DNA from: Rufibacter sp. LB8
GTDB taxonomy: Bacteria > Bacteroidota > Bacteroidia > Cytophagales > Hymenobacteraceae
Direction of reading: 5' to 3'
Length of the DNA: 64,000 nucleotides
Assembly (NCBI RefSeq): GCF_014876185.1
Contig: NZ_JADALJ010000001.1
Span: 1,426,001-1,490,000 of the forward strand
This document shows, piece by piece, positions 17,930-26,021 of this stretch; the first letter of the stretch is position 1, and every line of letters starts with the position of its first letter. The notes under the pieces were generated by a model. That model searched no databases and had not been told where the DNA came from. It saw only the letters and a program-made list of their open reading frames with translations. The translations under genes were made by a program, and so were the position numbers.

Positions 17930-19141
17930 ATGCAGAAAATCTACTTGCACGCCTCACTGTTCTTCCTGACCATTCTCAGTTCTTTTGGCCAGACCACCGC
18001 ACCGGACAGCATTGCCTTCAAAAGCCGCAAACTCAAAACCCAGGAGATCAATTTCGTCTCCAGCTACTACACCCAGGACGGTAATAATTCCGCAGTGACG
18101 GGCGGCATTGGCACTGAGAAGCTTACCGACGTAGCCACCACCTTTGACATCACCATGGCTAAAGGGGATGCCCAGAATAGGCTGCACTCCTTTAGGCTGG
18201 AAGTAGGGTTTGACCATTACTCCTCGGCTTCCTCTGATCTGATTGACCCTTCCACTATTTCATCTGCCAGCGCGGCAGACAACCGTATCTACCCTTCCCT
18301 GTCCTGGGTGATGCAGGATGACGCGAAAGGCTATTCTATGGGCGCGGGAATTTCTATTTCCACTGAGTATGACTACTTCTCCAAGGGTGTGAACGTGAAC
18401 TTCGCCAAGTTGTCCAAAGACCGTAATCGCGAGGTGGGCTTATCTTTGAGTGCCTTCCTCGATTCGTGGAGCATGATCTACCCCATTGAACTAAGAACAA
18501 TAGAAACTCCATCGGGCCCGGTAGCCAACCCTGATGCGGGGGGAACCAATCCACGTAATTCCTATAACGGCTCTATCTCCCTGGCCCAGGTTATCAATAA
18601 ACGCTTGCAGGCTTCGGTGATGTTGGATTTGGCGTACCAGACGGGCCAATTGGCCACGCCCTACCAAAGGGTGTATTTCACAGATAATTCGGTTAATGTA
18701 GAGAAGCTGCCCGACACCCGCGTTAAAATCCCGGTGGCCATACGTCTGAATTACTTTGCCACTGACCGCATCTTAGTGAAGAGCTTTTACCGTTTCTACT
18801 CAGACGATTGGGGCATCTTGGCGCATACCGCTGAGGTGGAACTACCCTACAAGCTGACACCCTTCCTATCGATTTCTCCCTTTTACCGGTTCTACACCCA
18901 GTCTGCCGCAGATTATTTCGCCCCCTATAAAGAACATACCGCCCAACAAGAGTTCTATACCAGTGACTATGATTTGTCCGGGTTCGCCAGCCACCTATTT
19001 GGCTTGAACCTTCGTTACAATTCGGCAGACGGGATTCTGGGCGTTAGTAAGCTGAACACCTTGGAACTGCGCTATGACCATTATAACCGAGACACGGGCT
19101 TAGTGGCAGACGCTATTGCGTTGGCGGTGACTATAAAATAA
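17930..19141 (+). CDS. DUF3570 outer-membrane beta-barrel protein
   Basis: A 403-residue exported protein with a signal peptide (MQKIYLHASLFFLTIL... to about residue 20) and a beta-barrel pattern of alternating residues through the whole length. Family features are NFVSSYYTQDGNNSAVTGGIGTE, DQ/DP-type turns, KLSKDRNREVGLSLSAFLD, and the end with LELRYDHYNRDTGL. The frame is open from 17858 inside the previous gene, but ATG at 17930 gives the signal peptide. Last gene of the thioredoxin-ApbE-DUF4266-DUF3570 operon. A barrel receiving or exposing a redox-active partner is a guess. Confidence 0.85.
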   Translation: MQKIYLHASLFFLTILSSFGQTTAPDSIAFKSRKLKTQEINFVSSYYTQDGNNSAVTGGIGTEKLTDVATTFDITMAKGDAQNRLHSFRLEVGFDHYSSASSDLIDPSTISSASAADNRIYPSLSWVMQDDAKGYSMGAGISISTEYDYFSKGVNVNFAKLSKDRNREVGLSLSAFLDSWSMIYPIELRTIETPSGPVANPDAGGTNPRNSYNGSISLAQVINKRLQASVMLDLAYQTGQLATPYQRVYFTDNSVNVEKLPDTRVKIPVAIRLNYFATDRILVKSFYRFYSDDWGILAHTAEVELPYKLTPFLSISPFYRFYTQSAADYFAPYKEHTAQQEFYTSDYDLSGFASHLFGLNLRYNSADGILGVSKLNTLELRYDHYNRDTGLVADAIALAVTIK

Positions 19142-19188
19142 TTTTACACGCTAGATTACTTATAAAGCTTGGCATTTATTGGTGGAAA

Positions 19189-20040
19189 ATGAAATTGGTA
19201 ACTATAAGGGTCATCTTTCTGTTGGTGTTGTTTTGCAATTTATCTGGACATGCCCAATCTGGCGCGTCTATCGTTGCAAAACAAGACACGTTACCGATGG
19301 CACTTTCTTCCTCAGATTCAACCCGCGCAGATTTTCATATATCAAAGTTCTCCCCGACAGTTAAAGTTACTGGCGCTGTTTTGGCTGGTGCTTCCCTTTG
19401 GATTGCCACATATGCCTGGATAGACGAACCGCTTCAGAAACACATGCAGAGCCATAGGGCTCAAACACTAGATGCTGTTGCGCGGGTGGTAGAGCCGATG
19501 GGTAGGCAGAGACTACTTTTGCCAATTACAGGGACTACGGCATTGGTTGGGTTTGCCTTGGGCAACCCTAACCTAAGAAAAGTGGGGTCGGTATCTTTTA
19601 CCAGTTTACTTATCACGGGAGGACTTACGGGTCTCATTAAAAACCAGGTGCACCGTTACCGGCCCAGCGAAACCGATGAGAACCATTTTTATGACTGGGG
19701 CATGGCGGTCTCAGAGAATACTTCTTTTCCCTCATCACATACCACGGTCGCCTTTGCAGTGGCCACGTCCGTAGCCTCCGTGTATGGTAAGGAACACCCG
19801 CTGATTCCCCCCCTGGCCTATGGCACGGCGACGCTCGTGGGGCTATCACGCATCAATGATAATGCCCATTGGGCCACGGATATCATGGCGGGTGCCGCCT
19901 TAGGCTATGTTTCTGCTAAAGGCTCTTTGCTTCTGTATAATCTGGCTGAAAGAAAATTAAAGAAGGGAAAAGGTAAACTAACTGCGGTGCCTAATCTTGG
20001 ATCTAACTCAGCCTCTTTTTACTTCTCATTGACTTTTTGA
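19189..20040 (+). CDS. PAP2 family phosphatase
   Basis: A 283-residue membrane phosphatase of the PAP2 superfamily. The three catalytic motifs are present: KNQVHRYRP (the K-x6-RP motif), FPSSHT (the PSGH-like motif with Ser for Gly) and SRINDNAH (SR-x5-H). A signal-like N-terminus, then a membrane segment near 60-85 and others around the active site. Such enzymes remove phosphate from undecaprenyl pyrophosphate, lipid A or phosphatidic acid on the periplasmic side; the substrate is not clear. It has a 47-bp gap after DUF3570 and may be read through from that operon. Confidence 0.88.
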   Translation: MKLVTIRVIFLLVLFCNLSGHAQSGASIVAKQDTLPMALSSSDSTRADFHISKFSPTVKVTGAVLAGASLWIATYAWIDEPLQKHMQSHRAQTLDAVARVVEPMGRQRLLLPITGTTALVGFALGNPNLRKVGSVSFTSLLITGGLTGLIKNQVHRYRPSETDENHFYDWGMAVSENTSFPSSHTTVAFAVATSVASVYGKEHPLIPPLAYGTATLVGLSRINDNAHWATDIMAGAALGYVSAKGSLLLYNLAERKLKKGKGKLTAVPNLGSNSASFYFSLTF

Positions 20041-20202
20041 CAAAAATCCTAATTTGTGCCCATTGACTCTTATTTTTATTCACCAGTCATCACTAAGTAG
20101 TTGGGCACCCCATCTTTGTAATTCGCCTAGGGACCAACTATGGCTTCATTGAATATCGCCCCTTTTTAATACTATATAAGGTCCCCCCCCTTGCTCAAAA
20201 TA

Positions 20203-20247
20203 TGTAACTTGAGTCACAGACTTCTCCCTAGTCTTATAATAGCTTTG
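20203..20247 (+). promoter_or_regulatory. Crp/Fnr-type operator and -7 box for the DUF983 gene (site 1)
   Basis: Operator TGTAACTTGAGTCACA (20203-20218) with centre 33.5 bp before TTTG in TAGCTTTG (20240-20247). No -33 TTTG box is present. Predicted start about 25 bp before the ATG. Confidence 0.75.
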
Positions 20248-20276
20248 TAGGACTCTTTACAGTAAACCACAAAGCC

Positions 20277-20678
20277 ATGAACCAAGAGAGATCATTACTG
20301 TATTCCTTGGCCAAGTCCAAATGTCCCAGATGCCGGGAGGGCGACATGTTTCCTAAGGCCACTTTGTATTCAACCAAATTTGCAGCCATGCGAGAATACT
20401 GCACCTGCTGCGGCCAATCGTTTGAGCCGGAGCCGGGATTCTATTACGGAGCTATGTATGTAAGCTTCGCACTGAATGTAGGACTGTTTCTTGTCACGCT
20501 GTTTCTTCTTTCCCTATTTGTGGAGGAAGTGACCATGGGGATGCTAATAGGTTTGATCCTGGTTACATCATTGGGCATGCTACCTGTTTTCTTCAGATTG
20601 GCGCGGCTCCTTTGGATTAACATATTTGTTAAGTATGAAGGTCCTTCCACCCAAATCCCTCAAAAGTCCCACATCTAG
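20277..20678 (+). CDS. DUF983 membrane protein
   Basis: A 133-residue protein of the DUF983 family. It has an N-terminal zinc-ribbon-like pair, CPRCREG (near 16-22) and CTCCGQSF (near 42-49), and two membrane segments (about 62-85 and 88-110). The GFYYGAMYVSFALN stretch is typical. DUF983 genes often sit near respiratory oxidases, but the function is not established. An operator of the sulfur-cluster type precedes it, so it joins that regulon. No partner gene follows directly. Confidence 0.85.
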   Translation: MNQERSLLYSLAKSKCPRCREGDMFPKATLYSTKFAAMREYCTCCGQSFEPEPGFYYGAMYVSFALNVGLFLVTLFLLSLFVEEVTMGMLIGLILVTSLGMLPVFFRLARLLWINIFVKYEGPSTQIPQKSHI

Positions 20679-20779
20679 TAAAACGGAAGGTTAATGATAT
20701 TTAAAACTGGCGTTTAGCTAGACACTATTGTTACCCTTATCTATTAATCTAAAAACCTTGCCATAGGGATATTTGCTTG

Positions 20780-20824
20780 TGTAACCAAAGTCACTGAACG
20801 CCTTATATCTATGCTCTACCTTTG
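20780..20824 (+). promoter_or_regulatory. Crp/Fnr-type operator and -7 box for MBL-rhodanese 1 (site 2)
   Basis: TGTAACCAAAGTCACT (20780-20795); centre 33.5 bp before TTTG of TACCTTTG (20817-20824). Predicted leader of about 27 bases. Confidence 0.8.
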
Positions 20825-20855
20825 TGTCATCCTCTAACATAAAAGACGAAGCACC

Positions 20856-22199
20856 ATGAAAATACAGCAGTTTGAAGACAAAGGATTGGCGCATTACTCA
20901 TACGCCATCTTAAGCGAATGCCAGAAAGAGATTGTCTTGGTAGACCCTGCCAGAAATCCCCAGCAATACTATGACTACGCTACCCAGCACGGAGCCAAGA
21001 TTGTAGGTGTGATAGAAACCCATCCCCACGCCGACTTCGTGAGTTCGCATCTGGAGATTCATGAGAAGACCGGCGCTATTATTTACGCCCACAGCCTGGT
21101 AGGCGCAGACTATCCGCACCAAGCCTTTGACGAGGGCGCGGTGCTGGAAATCGGAAAGGTAAAACTGAAGTCGCTGCACACGCCTGGTCACTCCCCTGAC
21201 AGCATCAGTGTGGTGCTGGAGCATGAGGGCAAGGACAACGCCTTCTTCACCGGTGATACCCTGTTCATTGGCGACGTGGGCCGCCCGGACCTTCGGGAGA
21301 ATGCCGGCAACCTCACCGCCAAGCGCGAGGAACTGGCCCGGCAGATGTACCACAGCACCCGCGAGAAACTGATGAAGCTAGCCGATGACGTGGTGGTGTA
21401 CCCCGCGCACGGCGCCGGCACGCTATGCGGTAAAGCCCTCAGCGAAGCCAACAGCAGTACCATCGGCGATGAGAAGTTCAGTAACCCGGCCCTGAAGGAA
21501 ATGACCGAAGACCAGTTTGTGACCTATCTCACCGCTGACCAGCCGTTCATTCCCAAATACTTTGGGTATGATGTGGGCTTAAACAAGCAGGGCGCACCCA
21601 ACTACCAGCAGAGCGTACAGGCCGTGAAGCGTCTGGGGAAGAATTTCAGCCCGGAGGAAGGTGCCTTGATCATAGATGCGCGTCCGCAAGGGGACTTCAA
21701 GGAAGGACATCTGGCGGGAGCCTTTAACATCCAGAACGGCGGCAAGTTCGAGACCTGGCTGGGAAGTATCGTGGACCCCAAGGAAACCTTTTACCTGGTA
21801 GCCCAGGATGACAAGACCTTGGAGGAGCTGATTGACAAGGCCTCCAGGATTGGCTATGAAAGCAAGATAAGAGGAGCGTTTGTATTGGAGGGGAAAGCTT
21901 CGGTTACCTCACCCAAGATAGATGCCACTGCCTTCAAAGAAAACCCGGGCAAGTACACTGTTGTGGACATCAGGAACGCCTCAGAGGTAAAGGAAAAGCA
22001 GTACTTTGCCCATGCCCTCAATATTCCGTTGCCGGAGCTACGGGACCGTGCCCAGGAAATCCCCACCGGCAAACCCGTAGTCATTCACTGCGCCGGCGGC
22101 TACCGGTCAGCGGCCGGAAGTAGCATTGTGGAAGCAGAATTTCCTATAGCCAAGGTGCTGGATTTGAGCGAGGCCATCAACCAGTTTAGTTCTTTGTAA
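20856..22199 (+). CDS. MBL-fold hydrolase with two rhodanese domains (persulfide dioxygenase-like), copy 1
   Basis: A 447-residue cytoplasmic fusion. The N-terminal metallo-beta-lactamase domain (about 1-240) has the iron ligand motif THPHADF, HTPGHSPDS, GDTLFIGDVGRPDL and YPAHGAG, as in ETHE1-type persulfide dioxygenases that oxidise glutathione persulfide to sulfite. The motif is HxHxDF where many MBL proteins have HxHxDH; ETHE1 enzymes need only the first metal. Two rhodanese domains follow. The first (LIIDARPQGDF...) lacks a catalytic Cys; the second has VIHCAGGYRSA with the active Cys. It begins 27 bp after a predicted activator-dependent start. It should feed sulfane sulfur into oxidation; activity is inferred. 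Confidence 0.9.
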   Translation: MKIQQFEDKGLAHYSYAILSECQKEIVLVDPARNPQQYYDYATQHGAKIVGVIETHPHADFVSSHLEIHEKTGAIIYAHSLVGADYPHQAFDEGAVLEIGKVKLKSLHTPGHSPDSISVVLEHEGKDNAFFTGDTLFIGDVGRPDLRENAGNLTAKREELARQMYHSTREKLMKLADDVVVYPAHGAGTLCGKALSEANSSTIGDEKFSNPALKEMTEDQFVTYLTADQPFIPKYFGYDVGLNKQGAPNYQQSVQAVKRLGKNFSPEEGALIIDARPQGDFKEGHLAGAFNIQNGGKFETWLGSIVDPKETFYLVAQDDKTLEELIDKASRIGYESKIRGAFVLEGKASVTSPKIDATAFKENPGKYTVVDIRNASEVKEKQYFAHALNIPLPELRDRAQEIPTGKPVVIHCAGGYRSAAGSSIVEAEFPIAKVLDLSEAINQFSSL

Positions 22200-22222
22200 G
22201 CATCGATTTACTATCCATAAGA

Positions 22223-22260
22223 AAGCCGGCACTCTCTGTAAGGAAAGATGCCGGCTTTTT
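22223..22260 (+). terminator. Terminator after MBL-rhodanese 1
   Basis: Stem AAGCCGGCA/TGCCGGCTT with T run. Confidence 0.85.
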
Positions 22261-22274
22261 AAAGGGAAAAAGAT

Positions 22275-22325
22275 TTTTCCTGTTTTCGGCCTGATTTCAT
22301 AAAATAAGGCCGAAAACAGGATTTT
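22275..22325. repeat. Dispersed near-palindrome, copy 7
   Basis: Arms CCTGTTTTCGGCC and GGCCGAAAACAGG. The core GGCC differs from GGGC of other copies and the change is matched in both arms. Lies between convergent genes. Confidence 0.8.
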
Positions 22326-22352
22326 TATTTTCAATCGGATAAACCGCGAACG

Positions 22353-22739
22353 TTACAACTGGTCTATTACTGCCCGTAACTTCTGGCTTACCTCGTTGGC
22401 GATGGTTTCCAGGTTGGCGTTCCCAATGGCAGACATGGTTTCCATGGGGTTGATGGCCGTGACTTCTACCTGTCCGCCTTCATGCTCCTGCACCAGCACG
22501 TTGCAGGGCAACAGCACGCCAATCTTGTCTTCCTGCTCAATGGCCTGGTGCGCCAGCGTTGGGTTGCAGGCTCCCAAAATGCGATATTCCCTGAAGTCCA
22601 CCCCAAGTTTTTCCTTGAATTTCCCTTTCAGGTCAATCTCTGAGATGACCCCAAACCCTTCTTTGGCTAGGGCTGCTTTCGTTTTGTCCAGTGCCTCGTT
22701 AAAGCTGCCGGTAATCTTCCTGGAGATATGATATTCCAT
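22353..22739 (-). CDS. DUF302 domain protein
   Basis: A 128-residue cytoplasmic protein covering one DUF302 domain. Typical features: TKAALAKEGFGVISEIDL near 20-38, YRILGACNPTLAHQAIEQED, GVLLPCNVLVQE and VTAINPMETM. Two conserved cysteines (in GACNP and LPCNV) could bind a ligand or metal. DUF302 has no agreed function but is often found in sulfur and oxidative-stress clusters. It is convergent with MBL-rhodanese 1 and divergent from the porin gene. The operator between it and the porin is at the correct distance only for the porin. Confidence 0.88.
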   Translation of the reverse strand: MEYHISRKITGSFNEALDKTKAALAKEGFGVISEIDLKGKFKEKLGVDFREYRILGACNPTLAHQAIEQEDKIGVLLPCNVLVQEHEGGQVEVTAINPMETMSAIGNANLETIANEVSQKLRAVIDQL

Positions 22740-22831
22740 GGTGTCTAGTGCTTGATTATCCTGTTACCTACGCATGCGCGCACAGGTGGTTTAAGCGGCG
22801 GGTCCTGCCCATTCTAAATGTTTATGGCTTG

Positions 22832-22876
22832 TGTAACCTAAGTCACTGTCTGCGCTGCCCCGGTAGCCGTCCTTTG
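22832..22876 (+). promoter_or_regulatory. Crp/Fnr-type operator and -7 box for the porin gene (site 3)
   Basis: TGTAACCTAAGTCACT (22832-22847); centre 33.5 bp before TTTG of GTCCTTTG (22869-22876). Confidence 0.75.
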
Positions 22877-22944
22877 TGAAAAACAGACCGTACCGCCTTG
22901 CGCTGCTACTTAGGTTATTATCAATTGTTACTTACCCCTAGTAT

Positions 22945-24345
22945 ATGAACCCTTTCACCCGATTTCTTCTCCCCTTGCTTTTTTTACATATCATCCTGCT
23001 GCCAGCGCGGGTAATTGCCCAGGAGCACGGCCATGAGGCTAATCTGCCGGACACGTCTAGCGTAAAAAACGTGCAGGAGCTTTTCACCAAGGGAGAGTTG
23101 CACGGGCACGTCCGGAATTACTTCATGGCAACCCTTAACCACCGAAGCCTCTCTGACCATTACGCCAATGCCCTGGGCGCGGAGATCGGGGTGCGCACGG
23201 CATCGTTCCACGGGTTTAGGCTAGGCATCTCCGGCATCTTCACCTACAATCTCTTCTCTAGCCATTTGGATCAGAAAGACCCCATAGCGGGAAAGTATCC
23301 CAGCAATGAGGTGGAGCTTTTTGACATAGAGAACCCGCACAACAAAGACAACCTGGACCGCCTGGAATCCGCCTATCTGGAGTACCGCACAGAGAAACTG
23401 CACGTCCGAATAGGACGGTTTGACTTTACCTCTCCGCTCATCAATCCCCAGGACACCCGCATGAAGCCGTACTCGGTGCAAGGGGTCATGGCGCAGGTGC
23501 CGGTAGGCCAGCACACCAAACTCACGGCTGCCTGGCTGGACCATTTCTCGCCTCGCGGGGTCATTGAGTGGGGCAACACCCGCCACACCATCGGGTTGTA
23601 CAGCAACGGCGTGAACATAGACGGAAGCCCCTCCGGGTACCGCCACCACATTGAGTCCAGGGGTGTTGCCGTAGCAGGGCTGCAGGGCCAGGGGATACAG
23701 AATAGCCATTGGCAAGCCTGGAATTATTGGATTGAGAACATTGCCAATACCAGCTATGGCCGGGTAGTGGTGCCTATTTCTGAGCGCATGATAGTCGGGT
23801 TGGAGGGATTGTACCAGTTCCAGTTGGGCAACGGCGGCCATCCTGCCCATGACAGTACCTACTTCCCCGACCAGCAGGAATGGGTGGCGGGCGGCATGGT
23901 GGGCTACTCTACTCCTCAATGGGCCCTGTCTGCCAATTACCTGCATACGGGCGGCAACGGACGGTTCACTTTCCCCAGGGAATGGGGCCGGGAGCAGTTT
24001 TTTGCCACTTTGTCCAGAGGGCGCCTAGAGGGCACGGGCCAGTCAGATATTCTGGTTGTGAAATCCACGCGTAACTGGGCTCCCGGCCTGAGCTCCGAGC
24101 TGGCCTTGGCCAAGGCCTGGCTACCCGGGTATGGGAATGCCGCGCTCAACAAGTATGGCGCCGTCTCTTATTGGGGCACTCTCCTAGATGTTACATATAC
24201 CCCTTTGCTGCCTGCCTTAAAGGGGGTAGTATTGCGATTGCTATACATAGGCAAACTCTCCCCCAATACCAGTCTGCCCTTAGAGAGAATGTATTACAAC
24301 ACCAACTTCCACCAAATCAACTTTGTTTCCCAGCTAAACTTCTAA
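22945..24345 (+). CDS. OprD-like outer membrane porin
   Basis: A 466-residue outer-membrane beta-barrel. A signal peptide ends near AQEHGHEA. The body resembles OprD-family porins: RNYFMATLNHRSLSDHYANALG at the N-terminus, LESAYLEYRTEKLHVRIGRF, SPLINPQDTRMKPYSVQG, and a final strand ending in aromatic F (VSQLNF), as the insertion signal requires. OprD proteins take up small organic acids or amino acids; here the operator upstream and the setting suggest uptake of a sulfur compound, which is speculative. The gene has a predicted leader of about 64 bases and no terminator before the next gene. Confidence 0.75.
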   Translation: MNPFTRFLLPLLFLHIILLPARVIAQEHGHEANLPDTSSVKNVQELFTKGELHGHVRNYFMATLNHRSLSDHYANALGAEIGVRTASFHGFRLGISGIFTYNLFSSHLDQKDPIAGKYPSNEVELFDIENPHNKDNLDRLESAYLEYRTEKLHVRIGRFDFTSPLINPQDTRMKPYSVQGVMAQVPVGQHTKLTAAWLDHFSPRGVIEWGNTRHTIGLYSNGVNIDGSPSGYRHHIESRGVAVAGLQGQGIQNSHWQAWNYWIENIANTSYGRVVVPISERMIVGLEGLYQFQLGNGGHPAHDSTYFPDQQEWVAGGMVGYSTPQWALSANYLHTGGNGRFTFPREWGREQFFATLSRGRLEGTGQSDILVVKSTRNWAPGLSSELALAKAWLPGYGNAALNKYGAVSYWGTLLDVTYTPLLPALKGVVLRLLYIGKLSPNTSLPLERMYYNTNFHQINFVSQLNF

Positions 24346-24377
24346 AGATACAGCCTTCTACATCGCCTAACCTGCCG

Positions 24378-24422
24378 TGTGACAAAAGTCACTTATTCCA
24401 CAGGTGGAAGACGCTACATTTG
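24378..24422 (+). promoter_or_regulatory. Crp/Fnr-type operator and -7 box for the methyltransferase-crp operon (site 4)
   Basis: TGTGACAAAAGTCACT (24378-24393), the most symmetric left arm; centre 33.5 bp before TTTG of TACATTTG (24415-24422). It implies that the regulator controls its own gene. Confidence 0.78.
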
Positions 24423-24463
24423 CCGCTGCGCCACGCTGTTGTTCTCAGCCTAACGCAGCGGCC

Positions 24464-24505
24464 TTCTGTTTTCGGCTTGATTTGGTAAAAACAGGCCAGA
24501 AGCGG
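24464..24505. repeat. Dispersed near-palindrome, degenerate copy 8
   Basis: TTCTGTTTTCGGCTTG pairs imperfectly with CAGGCCAGAAGC. It lies in the leader between site 4 and the methyltransferase start. Confidence 0.5.
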
Positions 24506-24658
24506 ATAACTGGCCTTCAATCTTAAGAAGAATTACTTTTGAATACCCAGCATCAGCTAATCGCAGAGAAACCAACAAAGCAACAGCCTAAGAATGTAGT
24601 TAATGGCACCTTCGGCTCTTTGCAAAAATTACTGAATACCCCTTTTGTTACCTGTACC

Positions 24659-25270
24659 ATGGAAGACTTTTGGAACGAACGGTACGCCCAAGCCGGCTAC
24701 GCTTACGGAACCAATCCAAATCATTACTTCAAAGAGAAACTGGATGCCATCGCGCCTGAGGGCAACTTGTTGCTCCCCGCCGAGGGAGAGGGCCGCAACG
24801 CCGTATACGCAAGCACCAGAGGCTGGGAGGTGACTGCTTTTGACTACAGCCTGGTAGGGCAGCGCAAAGCCCTGGAGTTGGCCCGTGAGCACGGGGTAAG
24901 TATTTCGTATCAAGTAGAGAGCGCCCAGAACATTGCATTGGCCCCAGAGCAGTTTGACTGCCTGGCCTTGGTCTACGCCCATTTTGAGAAGGAAACCAGG
25001 GCAATGGTGCATTTCAAGTTACTGGAGGCACTTAAACCCGGTGGGACTGTAATTTTTGAGGCATACGCCAGGGACCAGATTCATTACCAGCAGAAGTATA
25101 GTTCCGGAGGGCCTAAACAGACAAAATTGCTCTTTTCGGTGGAGGACATCCATCAGGAATTTGGCGGTATACAAATAGATGAGTTAAAGAAAACGGAGAT
25201 TATCGCACAGGAAGGCAAGTACCATCGTGGCCCTTCTTGCGTAATTCAGTTCACGGGCACCAAACTGTAA
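24659..25270 (+). CDS. SAM-dependent methyltransferase (TehB/thiopurine-type)
   Basis: A 203-residue class I methyltransferase. It opens with MEDFWNERYAQAGYAYGTNPN, the usual start of TehB-like enzymes, followed by the SAM-binding NLLLPAEGEGRNAVYAS (near 35-51) and TAFDYSLVGQRKAL. The frame is open back to a TTG at 24539, but the extra 40 residues have no family match, and the ATG at 24659 fits. The predicted promoter would give a long leader (about 230 bases) that contains a palindromic copy. Such enzymes methylate thiols, tellurite, selenite or small thiol compounds. It lies 27 bp before crp, so they form an operon. Confidence 0.82.
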   Translation: MEDFWNERYAQAGYAYGTNPNHYFKEKLDAIAPEGNLLLPAEGEGRNAVYASTRGWEVTAFDYSLVGQRKALELAREHGVSISYQVESAQNIALAPEQFDCLALVYAHFEKETRAMVHFKLLEALKPGGTVIFEAYARDQIHYQQKYSSGGPKQTKLLFSVEDIHQEFGGIQIDELKKTEIIAQEGKYHRGPSCVIQFTGTKL

Positions 25271-25297
25271 CACTTTGCCTTGCCTCACCCTACAACT

Positions 25298-25945
25298 ATG
25301 GACCAAGATAAAATAAACCACATCCAAGAGAAGTTCCCGCAGCTGGAGCCAGCCTTGTTACTGGAGATTGCCAAAGCGGGCGTCATCAAACACCTGGAGC
25401 CGGAAGACGAGGCCCTGCGCACCGGGCAGTACCTGAAATCCAATGTCTTGGTGCTGGACGGACTGGTGAAAGTATACAGGGAAGACGAGGAAGGCGATGA
25501 GTTTCTGATGTATTACCTGGAGGGCGGTAATGCCTGCGCCCTTTCCATGATGTGCGCCGCGCGCAATGAGCAGAGCCAGGTGCTGGCCAAAGCTATCACC
25601 CCTGCCGAGGTGCTCATGATCCCAGCGCACGTATCAGAGCAGTGGCTGGTGAAATTCCCCAGCTGGCATAACTTCATCATTGCCTCTTACCGCGCCCGCT
25701 TTGACGAACTCCTCCAGACGCTGGACAGCATCGTGTTCAAAAGCCTGGACGAGCGCCTGGTGTTTTACCTGAAGCGCCACCAGAAAGTATTAGGCAAGGA
25801 GGTTCGCCTGTCGCACCAGCAGATAGCCGAAGAGCTCAACAGCTCGCGGGAGGTCATCTCCAGGCTCCTCAAGAAACTGGAGCAGACCGGGGCCGTGGCC
25901 TTGCACCGGAATTACCTAGAGATTAAAAATTTGGACCTTTTCTAG
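25298..25945 (+). CDS. Crp/Fnr family transcriptional regulator of the sulfur cluster
   Basis: A 215-residue Crp/Fnr regulator. The N-terminal cyclic-nucleotide-binding-like barrel (about 15-125) lacks the cAMP phosphate-binding signature. Instead it has CALSMMC with cysteines at 80 and 86, then the dimer helix and a winged helix (about 150-210). The recognition helix SREVISRLLKKL (near 183-194) has the Arg-Glu...Arg set (R184, E185, R189) that in E. coli CRP reads GTGA half-sites, in agreement with the TGTRAC/GTCACT operators around it. ATG at 25298 is chosen over an upstream TTG. It is co-transcribed with the methyltransferase and has the next operator directly after its stop. Ligand is unknown; a thiol switch is proposed. 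Confidence 0.9.
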   Translation: MDQDKINHIQEKFPQLEPALLLEIAKAGVIKHLEPEDEALRTGQYLKSNVLVLDGLVKVYREDEEGDEFLMYYLEGGNACALSMMCAARNEQSQVLAKAITPAEVLMIPAHVSEQWLVKFPSWHNFIIASYRARFDELLQTLDSIVFKSLDERLVFYLKRHQKVLGKEVRLSHQQIAEELNSSREVISRLLKKLEQTGAVALHRNYLEIKNLDLF

Positions 25946-25948
25946 GTG

Positions 25949-25993
25949 TGTGACAAGTGTCACTGAACTCCCTTGCCGCTTGCCATACCTTTG
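25949..25993 (+). promoter_or_regulatory. Crp/Fnr-type operator and -7 box for tauE (site 5)
   Basis: TGTGACAAGTGTCACT (25949-25964); centre 33.5 bp before TTTG of TACCTTTG (25986-25993). Leader about 25 bases. Confidence 0.8.
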
Positions 25994-26021
25994 TTGTGTT
26001 TAAAGATAAAACACTACAAAA

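Noticed and set aside
24539-24658. TTG start of the methyltransferase
   Set aside because: The extra 40 residues have no family match; ATG at 24659 begins the typical MEDFWNERY sequence.
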